From assembly GCF_011762045.1 (NCBI RefSeq), contig NZ_JAASQS010000007.1, forward strand, positions 248,001-312,000: a stretch of DNA of 64,000 nucleotides, in the 5' to 3' direction. Origin of the DNA: Rhizomicrobium electricum (lineage in GTDB: Bacteria; Pseudomonadota; Alphaproteobacteria; Micropepsales; Micropepsaceae). The position numbers and the translations under genes were made by a program. Of the stretch, positions 26,431 to 34,893 are shown in pieces. How positions within the stretch are numbered: the stretch's first letter is position 1; every line of letters begins with the position of its first letter. The notes under the pieces were generated by a model. That model was not told where the DNA came from and searched no databases. It saw only the letters and a list, made by a program, of their open reading frames with translations.

Positions 26431-26444
26431 AGAGGGCGCGAAAT
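26431..26444 (+). repeat. 14-bp direct repeat, copy 2
   Basis: AGAGGGCGCGAAAT, identical to 24048-24061; the two copies flank the hybrid kinase gene. Confidence 0.4.
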
Positions 26445-26482
26445 TTTGCAACTAGCCGATGCCGGAGAATCCGCCGCAGCCA

Positions 26483-26962
26483 TCATTCCGGCTTGCAGGC
26501 AGCGCGCCCCGCATTCTTGTTGATCGCATCCGCCAAGGCATCCGCTTTCGCCCGTTCGAGCGGACCGACGAGAAAGCCGTCGAACTGAATCGGGTCGAGG
26601 ATCTTGGCCGTCTTGATGACCTCGCCGTCTGCGATGAACGCAATTTTCGTTCCGACGTTATTCTTGCTGAACTGCCGAATGCGTTGGGCGCCGTCGCGAT
26701 CGAGGTCGACGTTCAAAACGATCTGGTTCTCCGTCAGGGTTACGTTCGCTCCGGTAAAGTCGCGCATCGTGAGGAGCGGCGCTGCCTTGAGATGCAGGAC
26801 TTTTCCGTTCGGCTCGGCGATCGTGCGCGGGCCGTGATCGTCAACAACGACGAATTCCATTCGCGGGCACGCCGGTTCGGCATTTGCGGAATGGGTGACG
26901 CATAGGCAGCCCGCCATCAGTCCCGCAAAAAGGATCCTTTTCGGGAAACGGCTTTCGAGCAT
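26483..26962 (-). CDS. Secreted SecD-P1-head-like small protein
   Basis: 159 residues with a signal peptide (MLESRFPKRILFAGLMAG... ending near SANAEP). The mature part has features of the SecDF P1 head subdomain: LLTMRDFTGANVTLTENQIVLNVDLDRDGAQRIRQF followed by a KIAFIADGEVI strand. It lacks the SecD membrane helices, so it is a stand-alone periplasmic domain of unknown role. The ATG at 26962 has a GGAG site 8 bases upstream; a GTG four codons earlier is possible. The 18 bases spanning the start recur at 27053-27070. Confidence 0.7.
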   Translation of the reverse strand: MLESRFPKRILFAGLMAGCLCVTHSANAEPACPRMEFVVVDDHGPRTIAEPNGKVLHLKAAPLLTMRDFTGANVTLTENQIVLNVDLDRDGAQRIRQFSKNNVGTKIAFIADGEVIKTAKILDPIQFDGFLVGPLERAKADALADAINKNAGRAACKPE

Positions 26963-27070
26963 CTTCGTCTCCACTCAGCGCATCGCACGGGCATATAGGT
27001 AGCGAAAACTGAGGCGACAAGTAGCGCTCTGGAATCGCGACAGCGTGCGTGTTCGAGCATCTTCGCCTCC
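26955..27070 (-). repeat. Imperfect duplication of a translation-start segment
   Basis: TCGAGCATCTTCG(T/C)CTCC occurs at 26955-26972 and 27053-27070, 17 of 18 identical. The first copy is the ribosome site and start of the SecD-P1-like gene; the second encodes a similar ribosome site and ATG leading into a short frame. It may be the relic of a duplicated gene start. Confidence 0.35.
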
Positions 27071-27242
27071 GCCATCGGACCGCGGCGTAGCGACATCGTC
27101 CGCCGCCGCACTTGCCCGCACGTTTGAGTAGTTTCCGAGCCTATCTCGCAAAATCCTATCACGACTAGGGTTGTTGCCATGGACTGGTCGCGCGGGTTCC
27201 GTCCGAACGTGGGGCGCGTGGCCGTTGAGGAAGGGGAGTAAC

Positions 27243-27497
27243 ATGCTCGATAGCGCTGCCGCTTCAGTGAGGCCGGATCGGAAATCTCCGGACAATGTGC
27301 GCGACGAAATTTCGTTGGCGGGCAAGGCTGCGGCGCATCCGTGGTCGATGGCTGGTTCTTCGAAGCAATCGCCGACCCACATCATAAATGGTGTCGCGTA
27401 CTCGCAGGATCGCAGCTACATCGATAGCCTGATTTCGTTCCTCGTCATTGCACGCGCCTATGGATGTCTTCGCGATCCATCTGGGCCGCTGCAGTAG
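27243..27497 (+). CDS. Possible small hypothetical protein, 84 aa
   Basis: Open frame beginning MLDSAAASVRPDRKSPDN with a good AGGGGAG site 5 bases before the ATG. No signal peptide, membrane helix or known domain; composition is soluble and moderately charged, with a hydrophobic segment near 60-75. It lies opposite the direction of its neighbours in a gene-poor stretch. The ribosome site is the only positive evidence, and it may not be a gene. Confidence 0.3.
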   Translation: MLDSAAASVRPDRKSPDNVRDEISLAGKAAAHPWSMAGSSKQSPTHIINGVAYSQDRSYIDSLISFLVIARAYGCLRDPSGPLQ

Positions 27498-27553
27498 AGC
27501 ATCCCGCATACGTAATGCTGCACCGGGGCTCTCGTGCCCGGTTTCACACCCCC

Positions 27554-28063
27554 TCACGTCACCTTGTAGACCCGCACCCGCACGGCGTCGCCTTTCGGCT
27601 CGACCGTCACGGTGCCGACGAAGAGGGCTTTGTTCAGCCAGTCGTGCTTTCCGATCGGGGCTTCGAACACCGGGGCGCACCGCAGGTAATAGTCCGGCGT
27701 GCCCGGCTTGCCGCTGACCACGGCGTGGTTGTGGACGTGGATCAGGGTGCCGTCGTCGGCCTGGATCATGTAGTCGGCTTCGAGGGTCACCGCGCCGTCG
27801 CTGCGGACGAGCTGCCAATCGGCGCCGCCCGGCAGCACCTTGCCTTTGATAGCCGGCCCTTCGAAATGGCCGCCGGTGATCGGGATGCGGTTGCGGCCGC
27901 CGAACGGCGTCGGGCCGGGGGTTTCGGCCGCACCGATCGTGACATAGGCCTCGAACGCGAAGGCGATGCCGGGCGTTTCCGGTTCGGCCGCGCGGGCCAT
28001 GACCCCGGCGGCGCCCGCCGCCACGGCACCGGCCATGACGGTCCGGCGGTTCATCTTCCTCAT
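27554..28063 (-). CDS. DUF3237-domain protein with Tat-like signal
   Basis: 169 residues. The N-terminus RKMNRRTVMAGAVAAGAAG is a twin-arginine-type signal (NRRTVM followed by a hydrophobic stretch). The rest matches DUF3237: GAAETPGPTPFGGRNRIPITGG, then DWQLVRSDGAVTLEADY and YYLRCAPVFEAP. The family forms beta-barrels; some members are linked to lignin-derived aromatic metabolism, but the function here is unknown. GGGAGGG lies 4 bases before the ATG. Confidence 0.85.
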   Translation of the reverse strand: MRKMNRRTVMAGAVAAGAAGVMARAAEPETPGIAFAFEAYVTIGAAETPGPTPFGGRNRIPITGGHFEGPAIKGKVLPGGADWQLVRSDGAVTLEADYMIQADDGTLIHVHNHAVVSGKPGTPDYYLRCAPVFEAPIGKHDWLNKALFVGTVTVEPKGDAVRVRVYKVT

Positions 28064-28489
28064 CTATCCCTCCCGACCCCAAAGACGGTCGTCACCATAA
28101 TCGAGATGCCGCCCCGGACCAGCCGCTTTTGGGCTTGAACCGCCGCCGACAGCTCCCCACATCTAAAGAGCTGTTTGGTCGCGACGACGTTTGAGAGTTG
28201 CGACGCATTTGCAATGTGTTCCGTCTCTTGTTTAGAGCGTTTCGAATTCGATTCGGGACAGCCGGCGCGCACCACCCCCCCTCCCCCGGTGTGGGTGCCG
28301 ATTCCGCAAATCAAAGATCAAGATCGTGGGTTAGGGGCGGTAAGCCCGGCCATTTCTGGTACCATCGGTCGGCCGTTCGCTCCCGCCGTCCGGCAAATCC
28401 GAACAGCGGTGCCGTTTTTTGTTGCGTTGCGGTATAACGACGGGCTTTGTTTCCATTCTAAAGTTCACACCCAAAACCGACAGCCCCCT
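28064..28489. other. Intergenic region before ppc
   Basis: 426 bases with no convincing gene. Contains the palindrome TCGAATTCGA (28242-28251) within a TTTAGAGCGTTTCGAATTCG-like segment resembling alphaproteobacterial dispersed repeats, and a C-rich tract near 28270-28281. It probably holds the ppc and DUF3237 promoters, but no clear -35/-10 pair is visible. Confidence 0.5.
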
Positions 28490-31180
28490 ATGCCCCCCAG
28501 CCTGCAACTCGACAGTCATGAAACCATCCGCCGCCTCGGGCGGATTCTCGGCATCGTCATCAAGGAACAGTACGGCCTCGGCGAAGCCGAGCTGAAGCGG
28601 GGGCAGCACGACCTCGATCTGGTCGAACAGATCCGCCGCCAGTCGGTCGGCGAGCACCGCAGCGGGGCGGGCGACGTGCCGCTCGACAAGCGGCTCACCG
28701 AACTCGATCCGCGCGAAGTGGCGCTCCTGATCCGCGGTTTTTCGATCTTTTCCCAGCTTGCCAACATCGCCGACGACCATTGGGTGCGGTCGGAGAAGGG
28801 GCCGGGCCCGCTGCAGCAGCTCGAGCACCACATGCGGGTCACCGCCAAGCAGGCCAGCGCCTATCTCAGTCAGGCGCTGATTTCGCCGGTGATCACCGCC
28901 CACCCGACCGAGGTGCGGCGCAAATCGATCCTCGACCGCGAGGCCGACATCGCGCTTTTGCTGGAGCAATTCGACGACGCCAACCGCCACGAGGGCGAAG
29001 ACTCCGAGATCGAGGCGCAGCTCAAGCGCGAGATCCGCACCTTGTGGCAGACGCGCATGTTCCGGGCGGTGCGCATCCACGTCACCGACGAGATCGAGAA
29101 CGCCATCGCAGTGTTCGCGCGCACTTTCCTCACCCAGCTGCCGCTGGCCAAGCGCCGCATCGCCAAGCTCTACGGCCTCAACGGCGCGACGATGCCGTAC
29201 ATCAAGCCCGGCTCCTGGGTCGGCGGCGACCGCGACGGCAATCCCTTCGTCACCGCCCAGACGCTGGATTACGCAGTGCGGCGCCAATGCGAGGTGGTGC
29301 TCGATCACTACCTCAACGAGGTCAACGTGCTTGGCAGCGAGCTGTCGCTGGCGGAGGAATTCACCGGCACCAGCGTGGCGCTGCAGGCGTTGGCGGCCAG
29401 CCCCGAGCATGTCTCGCGCCACCAGATCGACGAGCCTTACCGCCGGGCACTGATCACCTGCTATTCGCGGCTTGCCGCCACCCGCAAAGCCTTGTGTGGC
29501 CACAGCCCGGCGCTGAAGGCACGATGGGCGGCCGAGGCTTACGAAAAGCCGGAAGAATTCGCCGCCGATCTGACGGTGATCGTCGAATCCTTGCGGGAGA
29601 ATGGCGACGGCGATCTCGCCGACGGCCGGCTCCTGACCTTGCGCGAAGCGGTCGGCGCCTTCGGCTTCCATCTGGCCACCATGGATTTGCGCCAGAACTC
29701 CGTCGTGCACGAGCACGTCGTCGACGAGCTTCTGGTGAGCGCCGGCGTGGTCCCGTCCTATCGCGCCTTGAAGGAAAAAGAGCGCGTCGCGCTCTTGATG
29801 CAGGAACTGTCCTCGCCGCGACTCTTGCGCTCGCCTTACCGCAGCTATTCCGAGCAGACCGCCAGCGAGCTCGAGATCGGCGACAAGGCGGCCGAGATTC
29901 TGCGTCGGTATGGCAGCGGCGCGATCAGCAATTACGTCATCTCGCACACCGAAAGCGTTTCGGACTTCCTCGAGACCGCGCTTCTGATGAAGGAAACCGG
30001 TCTGTTCGTGCCGGACGAGAAGCCGCGCGGGTCGCTCAGGATCGTGCCGCTGTTCGAAACCATCCCCGACTTGCGCGCCTCCGACGAGATCATGCGCGCC
30101 TGGCTCGACATGCCGTTCGTGCGCGCGCTCCTCGACGGGCAGGGCTCCGTCCAGGAAGTGATGATCGGCTATTCCGATTCCAACAAGGACGGCGGCTATC
30201 TCACCTCGAACTGGGAAATCCGCACCTCGATCGCGCGCCTCACCTATCTGGCCGCCGCGCGCGGCGTCAGGATGCGGTTCTTCCACGGTCGTGGCGGTGC
30301 GGTCGGTCGCGGTGGCGGGTCTTCGTTCGACGCCATCCGGGCGCTGCCGTGCAATGCGTCGGCGTCCGGCATCCGGATTACCGAGCAGGGCGAGGTGGTC
30401 GCGTCGAAGTACGGCGATCCCGAGATCGGCCGTCGCAGCCTCGAAACCATCATCGTCGCCGCCATGCTGTCGGAGCTGAATCACGAGACCGACGCGGCCG
30501 ACGGCGAGGCGGCCATCCTCCTCTCGATGATGAGCGAAGTGGCATTCAAGGCCTACCGCGCGCTCGTCTACGACACCGAGGGGTTCGTCACCTATTTCCG
30601 CGAATCGACCCCGTTGCCGGAAATCTCCGATCTCAAGATCGGCTCGCGACCGGCCTCACGCTCATCATCGGCGCGGATCGAGGATTTGCGCGCCATTCCG
30701 TGGGTGTTCTCGTGGAGCCAGGCGCGCGTGATGCTGCCCGGCTGGTACGGCTTCGGCACCGCCGTGCGCGAGATGGGGATGGAGCACTTGCGACCGCTCT
30801 ACAAGACCTCGCCGTTCTTCCGCACCACCGTCTCCAACATGGAAATGGTGCTGGCGAAATCGTCGCTGCCGATCGCCCGGCGCTATTCCGAACTGGTGGA
30901 AGACAAGGATCTGGCGCGCGCTATTTTTGCGAGCATCGAAAAGGAATGGCACGCCACGGTCGAGGCGATCCTCGCACTCACCGAGCAACGGGCATTACTG
31001 GAACGCAGCCCGAAGCTCTTGAGTTCGATCCGGCTGAGACTGCCTTACATCGACGCCCTCAACCATTTGCAGGTCGATCTGTTGCGCCGCCGCAGAGCCG
31101 GTGACGACAGTGAAGGCACGTCGCGTGCCATTCACATGTCGATCAACGGCATTTCCGCGGGCCTGCGCAATTCCGGGTGA
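28490..31180 (+). CDS. ppc: Phosphoenolpyruvate carboxylase
   Basis: 896 residues, the usual length. Makes oxaloacetate from PEP and bicarbonate, feeding the TCA cycle. Catalytic signatures: AHPTEVRRKS near 140 with the essential histidine, the glycine loop FHGRGGAVGRGGG near 600, GYSDSNKDGGYL near 560, and RITEQGEVVASKYG near 627. The start was placed at the ATG that yields a normal N-terminus; 105 upstream in-frame codons are not protein-like. The ribosome site is poor. Confidence 0.95.
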   Translation: MPPSLQLDSHETIRRLGRILGIVIKEQYGLGEAELKRGQHDLDLVEQIRRQSVGEHRSGAGDVPLDKRLTELDPREVALLIRGFSIFSQLANIADDHWVRSEKGPGPLQQLEHHMRVTAKQASAYLSQALISPVITAHPTEVRRKSILDREADIALLLEQFDDANRHEGEDSEIEAQLKREIRTLWQTRMFRAVRIHVTDEIENAIAVFARTFLTQLPLAKRRIAKLYGLNGATMPYIKPGSWVGGDRDGNPFVTAQTLDYAVRRQCEVVLDHYLNEVNVLGSELSLAEEFTGTSVALQALAASPEHVSRHQIDEPYRRALITCYSRLAATRKALCGHSPALKARWAAEAYEKPEEFAADLTVIVESLRENGDGDLADGRLLTLREAVGAFGFHLATMDLRQNSVVHEHVVDELLVSAGVVPSYRALKEKERVALLMQELSSPRLLRSPYRSYSEQTASELEIGDKAAEILRRYGSGAISNYVISHTESVSDFLETALLMKETGLFVPDEKPRGSLRIVPLFETIPDLRASDEIMRAWLDMPFVRALLDGQGSVQEVMIGYSDSNKDGGYLTSNWEIRTSIARLTYLAAARGVRMRFFHGRGGAVGRGGGSSFDAIRALPCNASASGIRITEQGEVVASKYGDPEIGRRSLETIIVAAMLSELNHETDAADGEAAILLSMMSEVAFKAYRALVYDTEGFVTYFRESTPLPEISDLKIGSRPASRSSSARIEDLRAIPWVFSWSQARVMLPGWYGFGTAVREMGMEHLRPLYKTSPFFRTTVSNMEMVLAKSSLPIARRYSELVEDKDLARAIFASIEKEWHATVEAILALTEQRALLERSPKLLSSIRLRLPYIDALNHLQVDLLRRRRAGDDSEGTSRAIHMSINGISAGLRNSG

Positions 31181-31192
31181 TGCCGTCGCGTG

Positions 31193-31624
31193 TCAGGCGA
31201 CGGTTTCCTCGTCGATTCCGTACAACTCGTCCGCCTTGCCCTCGGCCAGTTGCTTGGCAAGGTTGAGGATGGCGCGACGATGCTTGGGCTGGGTGATCGA
31301 GGCGTAGGCATCCAGCAGATCGGTGGCGCCCGGTTCGTTGAGGCTCGCCAGGTGGCGCGAAAAGGCGCTCGTCTCGCCCGGCTTGTCGAGATCGCCGACG
31401 ATGTCCGAGACGCCGCAATGAAGCGCCTGGGCAATTTCGACGAGTCGCGAGAAGCTCACGCGATTGGTGCCGTGCTCGTACTTTTGCACCTGCTGAAAGG
31501 TGATGCCGACTTCGCGCGCCAGCTGTTCCTGGGAATAACCCAGTTCACGGCGACGTAGGCGAATACGGGATCCAAGGGCTATATCAAGCGGGTGCGGAGA
31601 TCCGTTCTCCGTGGTCTTTGTCAT
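31193..31624 (-). CDS. XRE-family (SinR-like) transcription regulator
   Basis: 143 residues. Residues about 20-75 are a Cro/C1-type HTH: IRLRRRELGYSQEQLAREVG then ITFQQVQKYEHGTNRVS, the form common in alphaproteobacteria. The C-terminal helical part (about 95-140) probably mediates dimerisation. It converges with ppc (12 bases apart) and lies divergently from the exopolysaccharide cluster, which it may regulate. Homologues often control symbiosis, biofilm or cell-cycle genes, so control of the neighbouring polysaccharide locus is a reasonable inference. Confidence 0.9.
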   Translation of the reverse strand: MTKTTENGSPHPLDIALGSRIRLRRRELGYSQEQLAREVGITFQQVQKYEHGTNRVSFSRLVEIAQALHCGVSDIVGDLDKPGETSAFSRHLASLNEPGATDLLDAYASITQPKHRRAILNLAKQLAEGKADELYGIDEETVA

Positions 31625-32070
31625 CAGTGTGCCTTCTATCCATCGGTTGAAGCACCCCTACCACTTGTTTACTGCCCCGTACTTTTTCCGCGCGTCCCCA
31701 CGCGCAAGCCAAGGGTTCTACCGTGTCCCCAGCGGAATGCATCCGTAATTGCGACCGAGGGTTAATCAGCCATTGTGGCGCAAGTATAGCGGAAAATGTT
31801 CATTCGTAGAGCGAATAGTCCGTACTCTGCAATTCTTCAGTCCTCAGCGCAGGTTGAGTGGAAGTGGATTTGGCAACCGCAATGAGTCCCTGCGCAAATT
31901 TGTTTTGATTTTAACCATTTACTGTATCGCGCCGGGACGGCGTTTCCCCGGTGCTAGTGCGGCGATGCCGCAATTGGACACACAGCCGTCGCGAATCGAG
32001 ACATTCCGGTGCCTCAGGATTGGCCCCGCTCATGCAACGGGATGGCCGAAGCCATTAGCCGGGCAGAGCC
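31625..32070. promoter_or_regulatory. Divergent regulatory region between XRE gene and exopolysaccharide cluster
   Basis: 446 bases, no gene. It contains a perfect 16-bp inverted repeat GCGCGT-CCCC-ACGCGC (31690-31705) near the XRE start and a second repeat ATTCG-N5-CGAAT (31802-31816). An AT-rich stretch near 31895-31930 (TTGATTTTAACC and downstream TTTACTG) may hold the exopolysaccharide promoter. The repeats are candidate operators for the adjacent XRE regulator. Confidence 0.45.
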
Positions 32071-32805
32071 GTGAACGCGCATTCCAAGACCGCCATCGTT
32101 CTTACGAACGCCGAAGCCATCGGCGAGGCGATTGCGGCATTGCCGTCGCCGATCGCTTTCCTGTCGGCGGATCGCGCCGCCGCGCTCGTGCCGGTGAATA
32201 CCAACGACGACTGGTCCGTCAGCAAAGGCAAGCGGATGCTCGATCTCGCTCTGGCGATTCCGGCCGTTCTGCTGCTGTCGCCGCTGCTTCTGCTCATCGC
32301 GCTTCTGATCACGATCGACTCGACCGGTCCGGTATTTTTCCGCCAGCAGCGCACCGGTGCCTGCGGCCGGACCTTCGAAATCCTGAAATTCCGCACCATG
32401 CATGTGATGGAGAACGGTGCCGACGTGAGACAAGCCGTCGCCGACGATCCGCGCACCACCCGCATCGGCCGGTTCCTGCGTCGCTATTCGCTCGACGAAC
32501 TGCCGCAGCTCCTCAATGTCGTGAACGGCGATATGTCGCTGGTCGGTCCGCGCCCGCATGCTAAGGCGCATGACGCCTATTACGGCGAGCACATCGCCGG
32601 CTACGGCTGCCGCTTCGCCGTCAAGCCGGGCATGACCGGCTGGGCCCAGATCAACGGCCATCGTGGCCCCACGCCCACCCTCGGCGTGATGGAAGCCCGC
32701 ATCGATCACGACGTCTGGTACGTCAAAAACGCCAGCTTCGCGCTCGATCTCAAGATTCTCTTCAAGACCCCGTTCGCCATTATCAGCCCGAGGAACGCCG
32801 TCTGA
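32071..32805 (+). CDS. Priming sugar transferase (exopolysaccharide undecaprenyl-phosphate glycosyl-1-P transferase)
   Basis: 244 residues of the bacterial sugar transferase family. It has one membrane segment (about 55-82, LDLALAIPAVLLLSPLLLLI) and the catalytic core: FFRQQRTGACGRTFEILKF, RRYSLDELPQLLNVVNGDMS, LVGPRPHA and KPGMTGWAQINGHRG. It transfers a sugar phosphate to undecaprenyl phosphate, starting repeat-unit assembly. It lacks the N-terminal multi-helix part of WcaJ, so it is the short, single-span type. GTG start; first gene of the cluster, its stop overlapping the next ATG. Confidence 0.9.
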   Translation: MNAHSKTAIVLTNAEAIGEAIAALPSPIAFLSADRAAALVPVNTNDDWSVSKGKRMLDLALAIPAVLLLSPLLLLIALLITIDSTGPVFFRQQRTGACGRTFEILKFRTMHVMENGADVRQAVADDPRTTRIGRFLRRYSLDELPQLLNVVNGDMSLVGPRPHAKAHDAYYGEHIAGYGCRFAVKPGMTGWAQINGHRGPTPTLGVMEARIDHDVWYVKNASFALDLKILFKTPFAIISPRNAV

Positions 32806-33605
32806 TGAGCGCCCATCCTGCCTGCGAACGCCGCTCCGGATCACGCGTTTACAGTCGTGTGACGGTCGGTGGCCTCGACACCGCCTGCGTATCGCGCCGC
32901 CAGCTCGGCGGCCTGATGGTCGGCGATTGTCTGGCGGCCCGCGGCGGCCGGCGCGCACCGCGTCTTGTTTTCGCGTCCAACGGTCACGCTATTGCCATGG
33001 CGGCCCTCGACCGCAAATTCCGCGAGACCTTCGCCAAGGCGGACCTGATCCACGCCGACGGCGAGCCGGTCGTCGCCGCGTCCAAACTGCTGTCGGACAC
33101 GCCGGTGCCGGAGCGCAGCGCCACCACCGATTTCCTGTTCGATGCGGCGAAGGATGCCGCCGCGCACGGCCTCACCTTTTTCCTTCTCGGCTCGACCGAA
33201 GACATCAACGCCCGCGCCACCGCCAAAGTCGAACAGGCCGGCGTGAAGGTCGTCGGCCGCCGCAACGGCTATTTCTCCCGCGACGAAGAGGCTGCCGTTG
33301 TCGAGGCGATCAACGCCTCCGGTGCCGACGTCTTGTGGGTGGGTCTCGGTGTCCCGTTCGAGTACGAGTTCTGCCTGCGCAACAAGTCCCGTCTCAAAGT
33401 GGGATGGGTCGTGACCTGTGGCGGCTGTTTCAATTTTGCCGCCGGCGACTACCAGCGTGCGCCGGTCTGGATGCAGAAAAACGGCCTGGAGTGGCTGTTC
33501 CGGCTGTGGCGGGAGCCGCGCCGGCTATTCTGGCGCTATCTGGTGACCAACCCCGTCGCGATCGCGATGCTCCTGCTCAAAACCGGCGTGAAACCTGCAA
33601 GCTGA
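32805..33605 (+). CDS. WecG/TagA/CpsF-family glycosyltransferase
   Basis: 266 residues (GT26). Key features: NGHAIAMA, DLIHADGEPVV with the family Asp, FLLGSTEDINARA and the C-terminal signature WVVTCGGCFNFAAGDYQRAP, plus LEWLFRLWREPRRLFWRY. The family adds the second sugar (ManNAcA, ManNAc or glucuronic-type residues) to the lipid-linked primer. ATG overlaps the previous stop by one base (TGATG). Confidence 0.9.
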   Translation: MSAHPACERRSGSRVYSRVTVGGLDTACVSRRQLGGLMVGDCLAARGGRRAPRLVFASNGHAIAMAALDRKFRETFAKADLIHADGEPVVAASKLLSDTPVPERSATTDFLFDAAKDAAAHGLTFFLLGSTEDINARATAKVEQAGVKVVGRRNGYFSRDEEAAVVEAINASGADVLWVGLGVPFEYEFCLRNKSRLKVGWVVTCGGCFNFAAGDYQRAPVWMQKNGLEWLFRLWREPRRLFWRYLVTNPVAIAMLLLKTGVKPAS

Positions 33606-33612
33606 CGGCTTT

Positions 33613-34893
33613 ATGTCAGCAATGGGACAACGCGCGGATGTGGAAAGCTGGACGGCCGCCGTCTGGCGGTCCGCCTATCGCTATGGCCTGACTTCGCTTG
33701 GGCCGGTGGCGGTGTCGGGGGCCCATTTCGTCGCCTCGCTGCTGTTCCTGCGCCTGCTCCCGCCCGCCGATTTCGGGCATTTCTCCTTTTTGATGATCGT
33801 GGTGCCGTTCTGTCTGTCGGCGACCGGCGCGATGCTGGGCGCCCCGGCGGCCATGACCCGCGGCAAACCGGCGGACGAGGCCGATGCCGAGCTGAAGACC
33901 CTGCTCAATATGGCCGTTCTGGTGTCGGCGCTGGCATTCCTGGCGGTCGCCGCCATGATGGCGTCGACGGGCGCCGGCCTGGTTGCGGCGCTGGTGTTCG
34001 GCTTATACGCCGCCGTTTTCACCGCCCGCTCGTTTGCCCGGTCGTTTGCCAACGTCATGGGCGCGATCGAGCGTGTGGCCGCTTCGGACATCGTCTACTC
34101 CCTGGCCGTGATGGCTGGGTTGGCCGGGCTGGCCGCCATCGGCCGGTTCTCCTTGATCAATGCCGCCATTGCGCTGGTGGTAGCGAGCCTGGGCGCCTTG
34201 CCGCTGTTCGGCCGTGACTTCGCCCGCCGGCTGATTGGTGCTCTCGCCTTGCCGCAGATCGCCGCCTACCGCCCGATGTGGCGGGATGTGACCCGCTGGT
34301 CGCTGCTCGGGGTGGTCCTGACCGAACTGGCGTCCAACTGCCACGCTTACCTCGTCACCTTCATTTCCGGTCCCGGCGCCTTCGGACTTCTGGCCTTGGG
34401 GGCCTTGTTCATGCGACCGGCCAGCTTGGTCTTGAGCGCGCTGCCCGACATCGATCAGCCGGTGATGACCCGGAAAATCGCCGCCGGGGACCTGAAAGGC
34501 GCCTTCGCCGTGGTTAACGAATTTCGAACGGCGGCCGGTGCAGTCTTGGCGGGAACCGTCTTGCTGGCGCTGGTCCTCGTGTTCTGGTTTCCGCACCTCC
34601 TGCTCAAGAACTATCAGGTGAACGACGTCCTCGTCGTGCTCGCCTTCTGGACCGCGATTACCGCTCTGCGAGCCGTGCGCACGCCGGAGGCGGTGTTCAT
34701 CATGGCGACGGGCGGCTACTCCAAGCTCGCCTGGGTCAGCGGCGTATCGAGTGTCGTAGCCTTGCTGCTGACACTGGTCCTGCTGGTGGTCGTCGGTCCG
34801 TTATGGTCGCTCGGCGGCGTTCTGGCGGGCGAGGTCGTGATGGTGGCGATGCTGTTCCCGCTCACCAACCAATGGAGGCGGCAGATTGGCTGA
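33613..34893 (+). CDS. Polysaccharide flippase (Wzx/MATE-like), oligosaccharide export
   Basis: 426 residues with about 12 predicted membrane helices and few charged loops, typical of Wzx/RfbX-type flippases that move lipid-linked repeat units across the inner membrane. Identifying marks are weak, so the assignment rests on topology and position in the cluster. It starts 7 bases after the GT26 stop; its end overlaps the following glycosyltransferase by 8 bases. Confidence 0.8.
   Translation: MSAMGQRADVESWTAAVWRSAYRYGLTSLGPVAVSGAHFVASLLFLRLLPPADFGHFSFLMIVVPFCLSATGAMLGAPAAMTRGKPADEADAELKTLLNMAVLVSALAFLAVAAMMASTGAGLVAALVFGLYAAVFTARSFARSFANVMGAIERVAASDIVYSLAVMAGLAGLAAIGRFSLINAAIALVVASLGALPLFGRDFARRLIGALALPQIAAYRPMWRDVTRWSLLGVVLTELASNCHAYLVTFISGPGAFGLLALGALFMRPASLVLSALPDIDQPVMTRKIAAGDLKGAFAVVNEFRTAAGAVLAGTVLLALVLVFWFPHLLLKNYQVNDVLVVLAFWTAITALRAVRTPEAVFIMATGGYSKLAWVSGVSSVVALLLTLVLLVVVGPLWSLGGVLAGEVVMVAMLFPLTNQWRRQIG

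Noticed and set aside
26975..27385. 136-codon minus-strand frame before the SecD-P1-like gene
   Set aside because: No ribosome site or domain; it is opposite a better-supported short frame and lies in a gene-poor stretch.
28242..28251. TCGAATTCGA palindrome as a defined operator
   Set aside because: Short, and it lies in a segment resembling common alphaproteobacterial dispersed repeats, so it is not claimed as a regulator site.
28331..30484. 717-codon minus-strand frame opposite ppc
   Set aside because: Shadow frame; ppc active-site motifs are on the other strand.
31690..31705. GCGCGT-CCCC-ACGCGC considered as a terminator
   Set aside because: No T-run follows on either strand; kept only as a possible operator.
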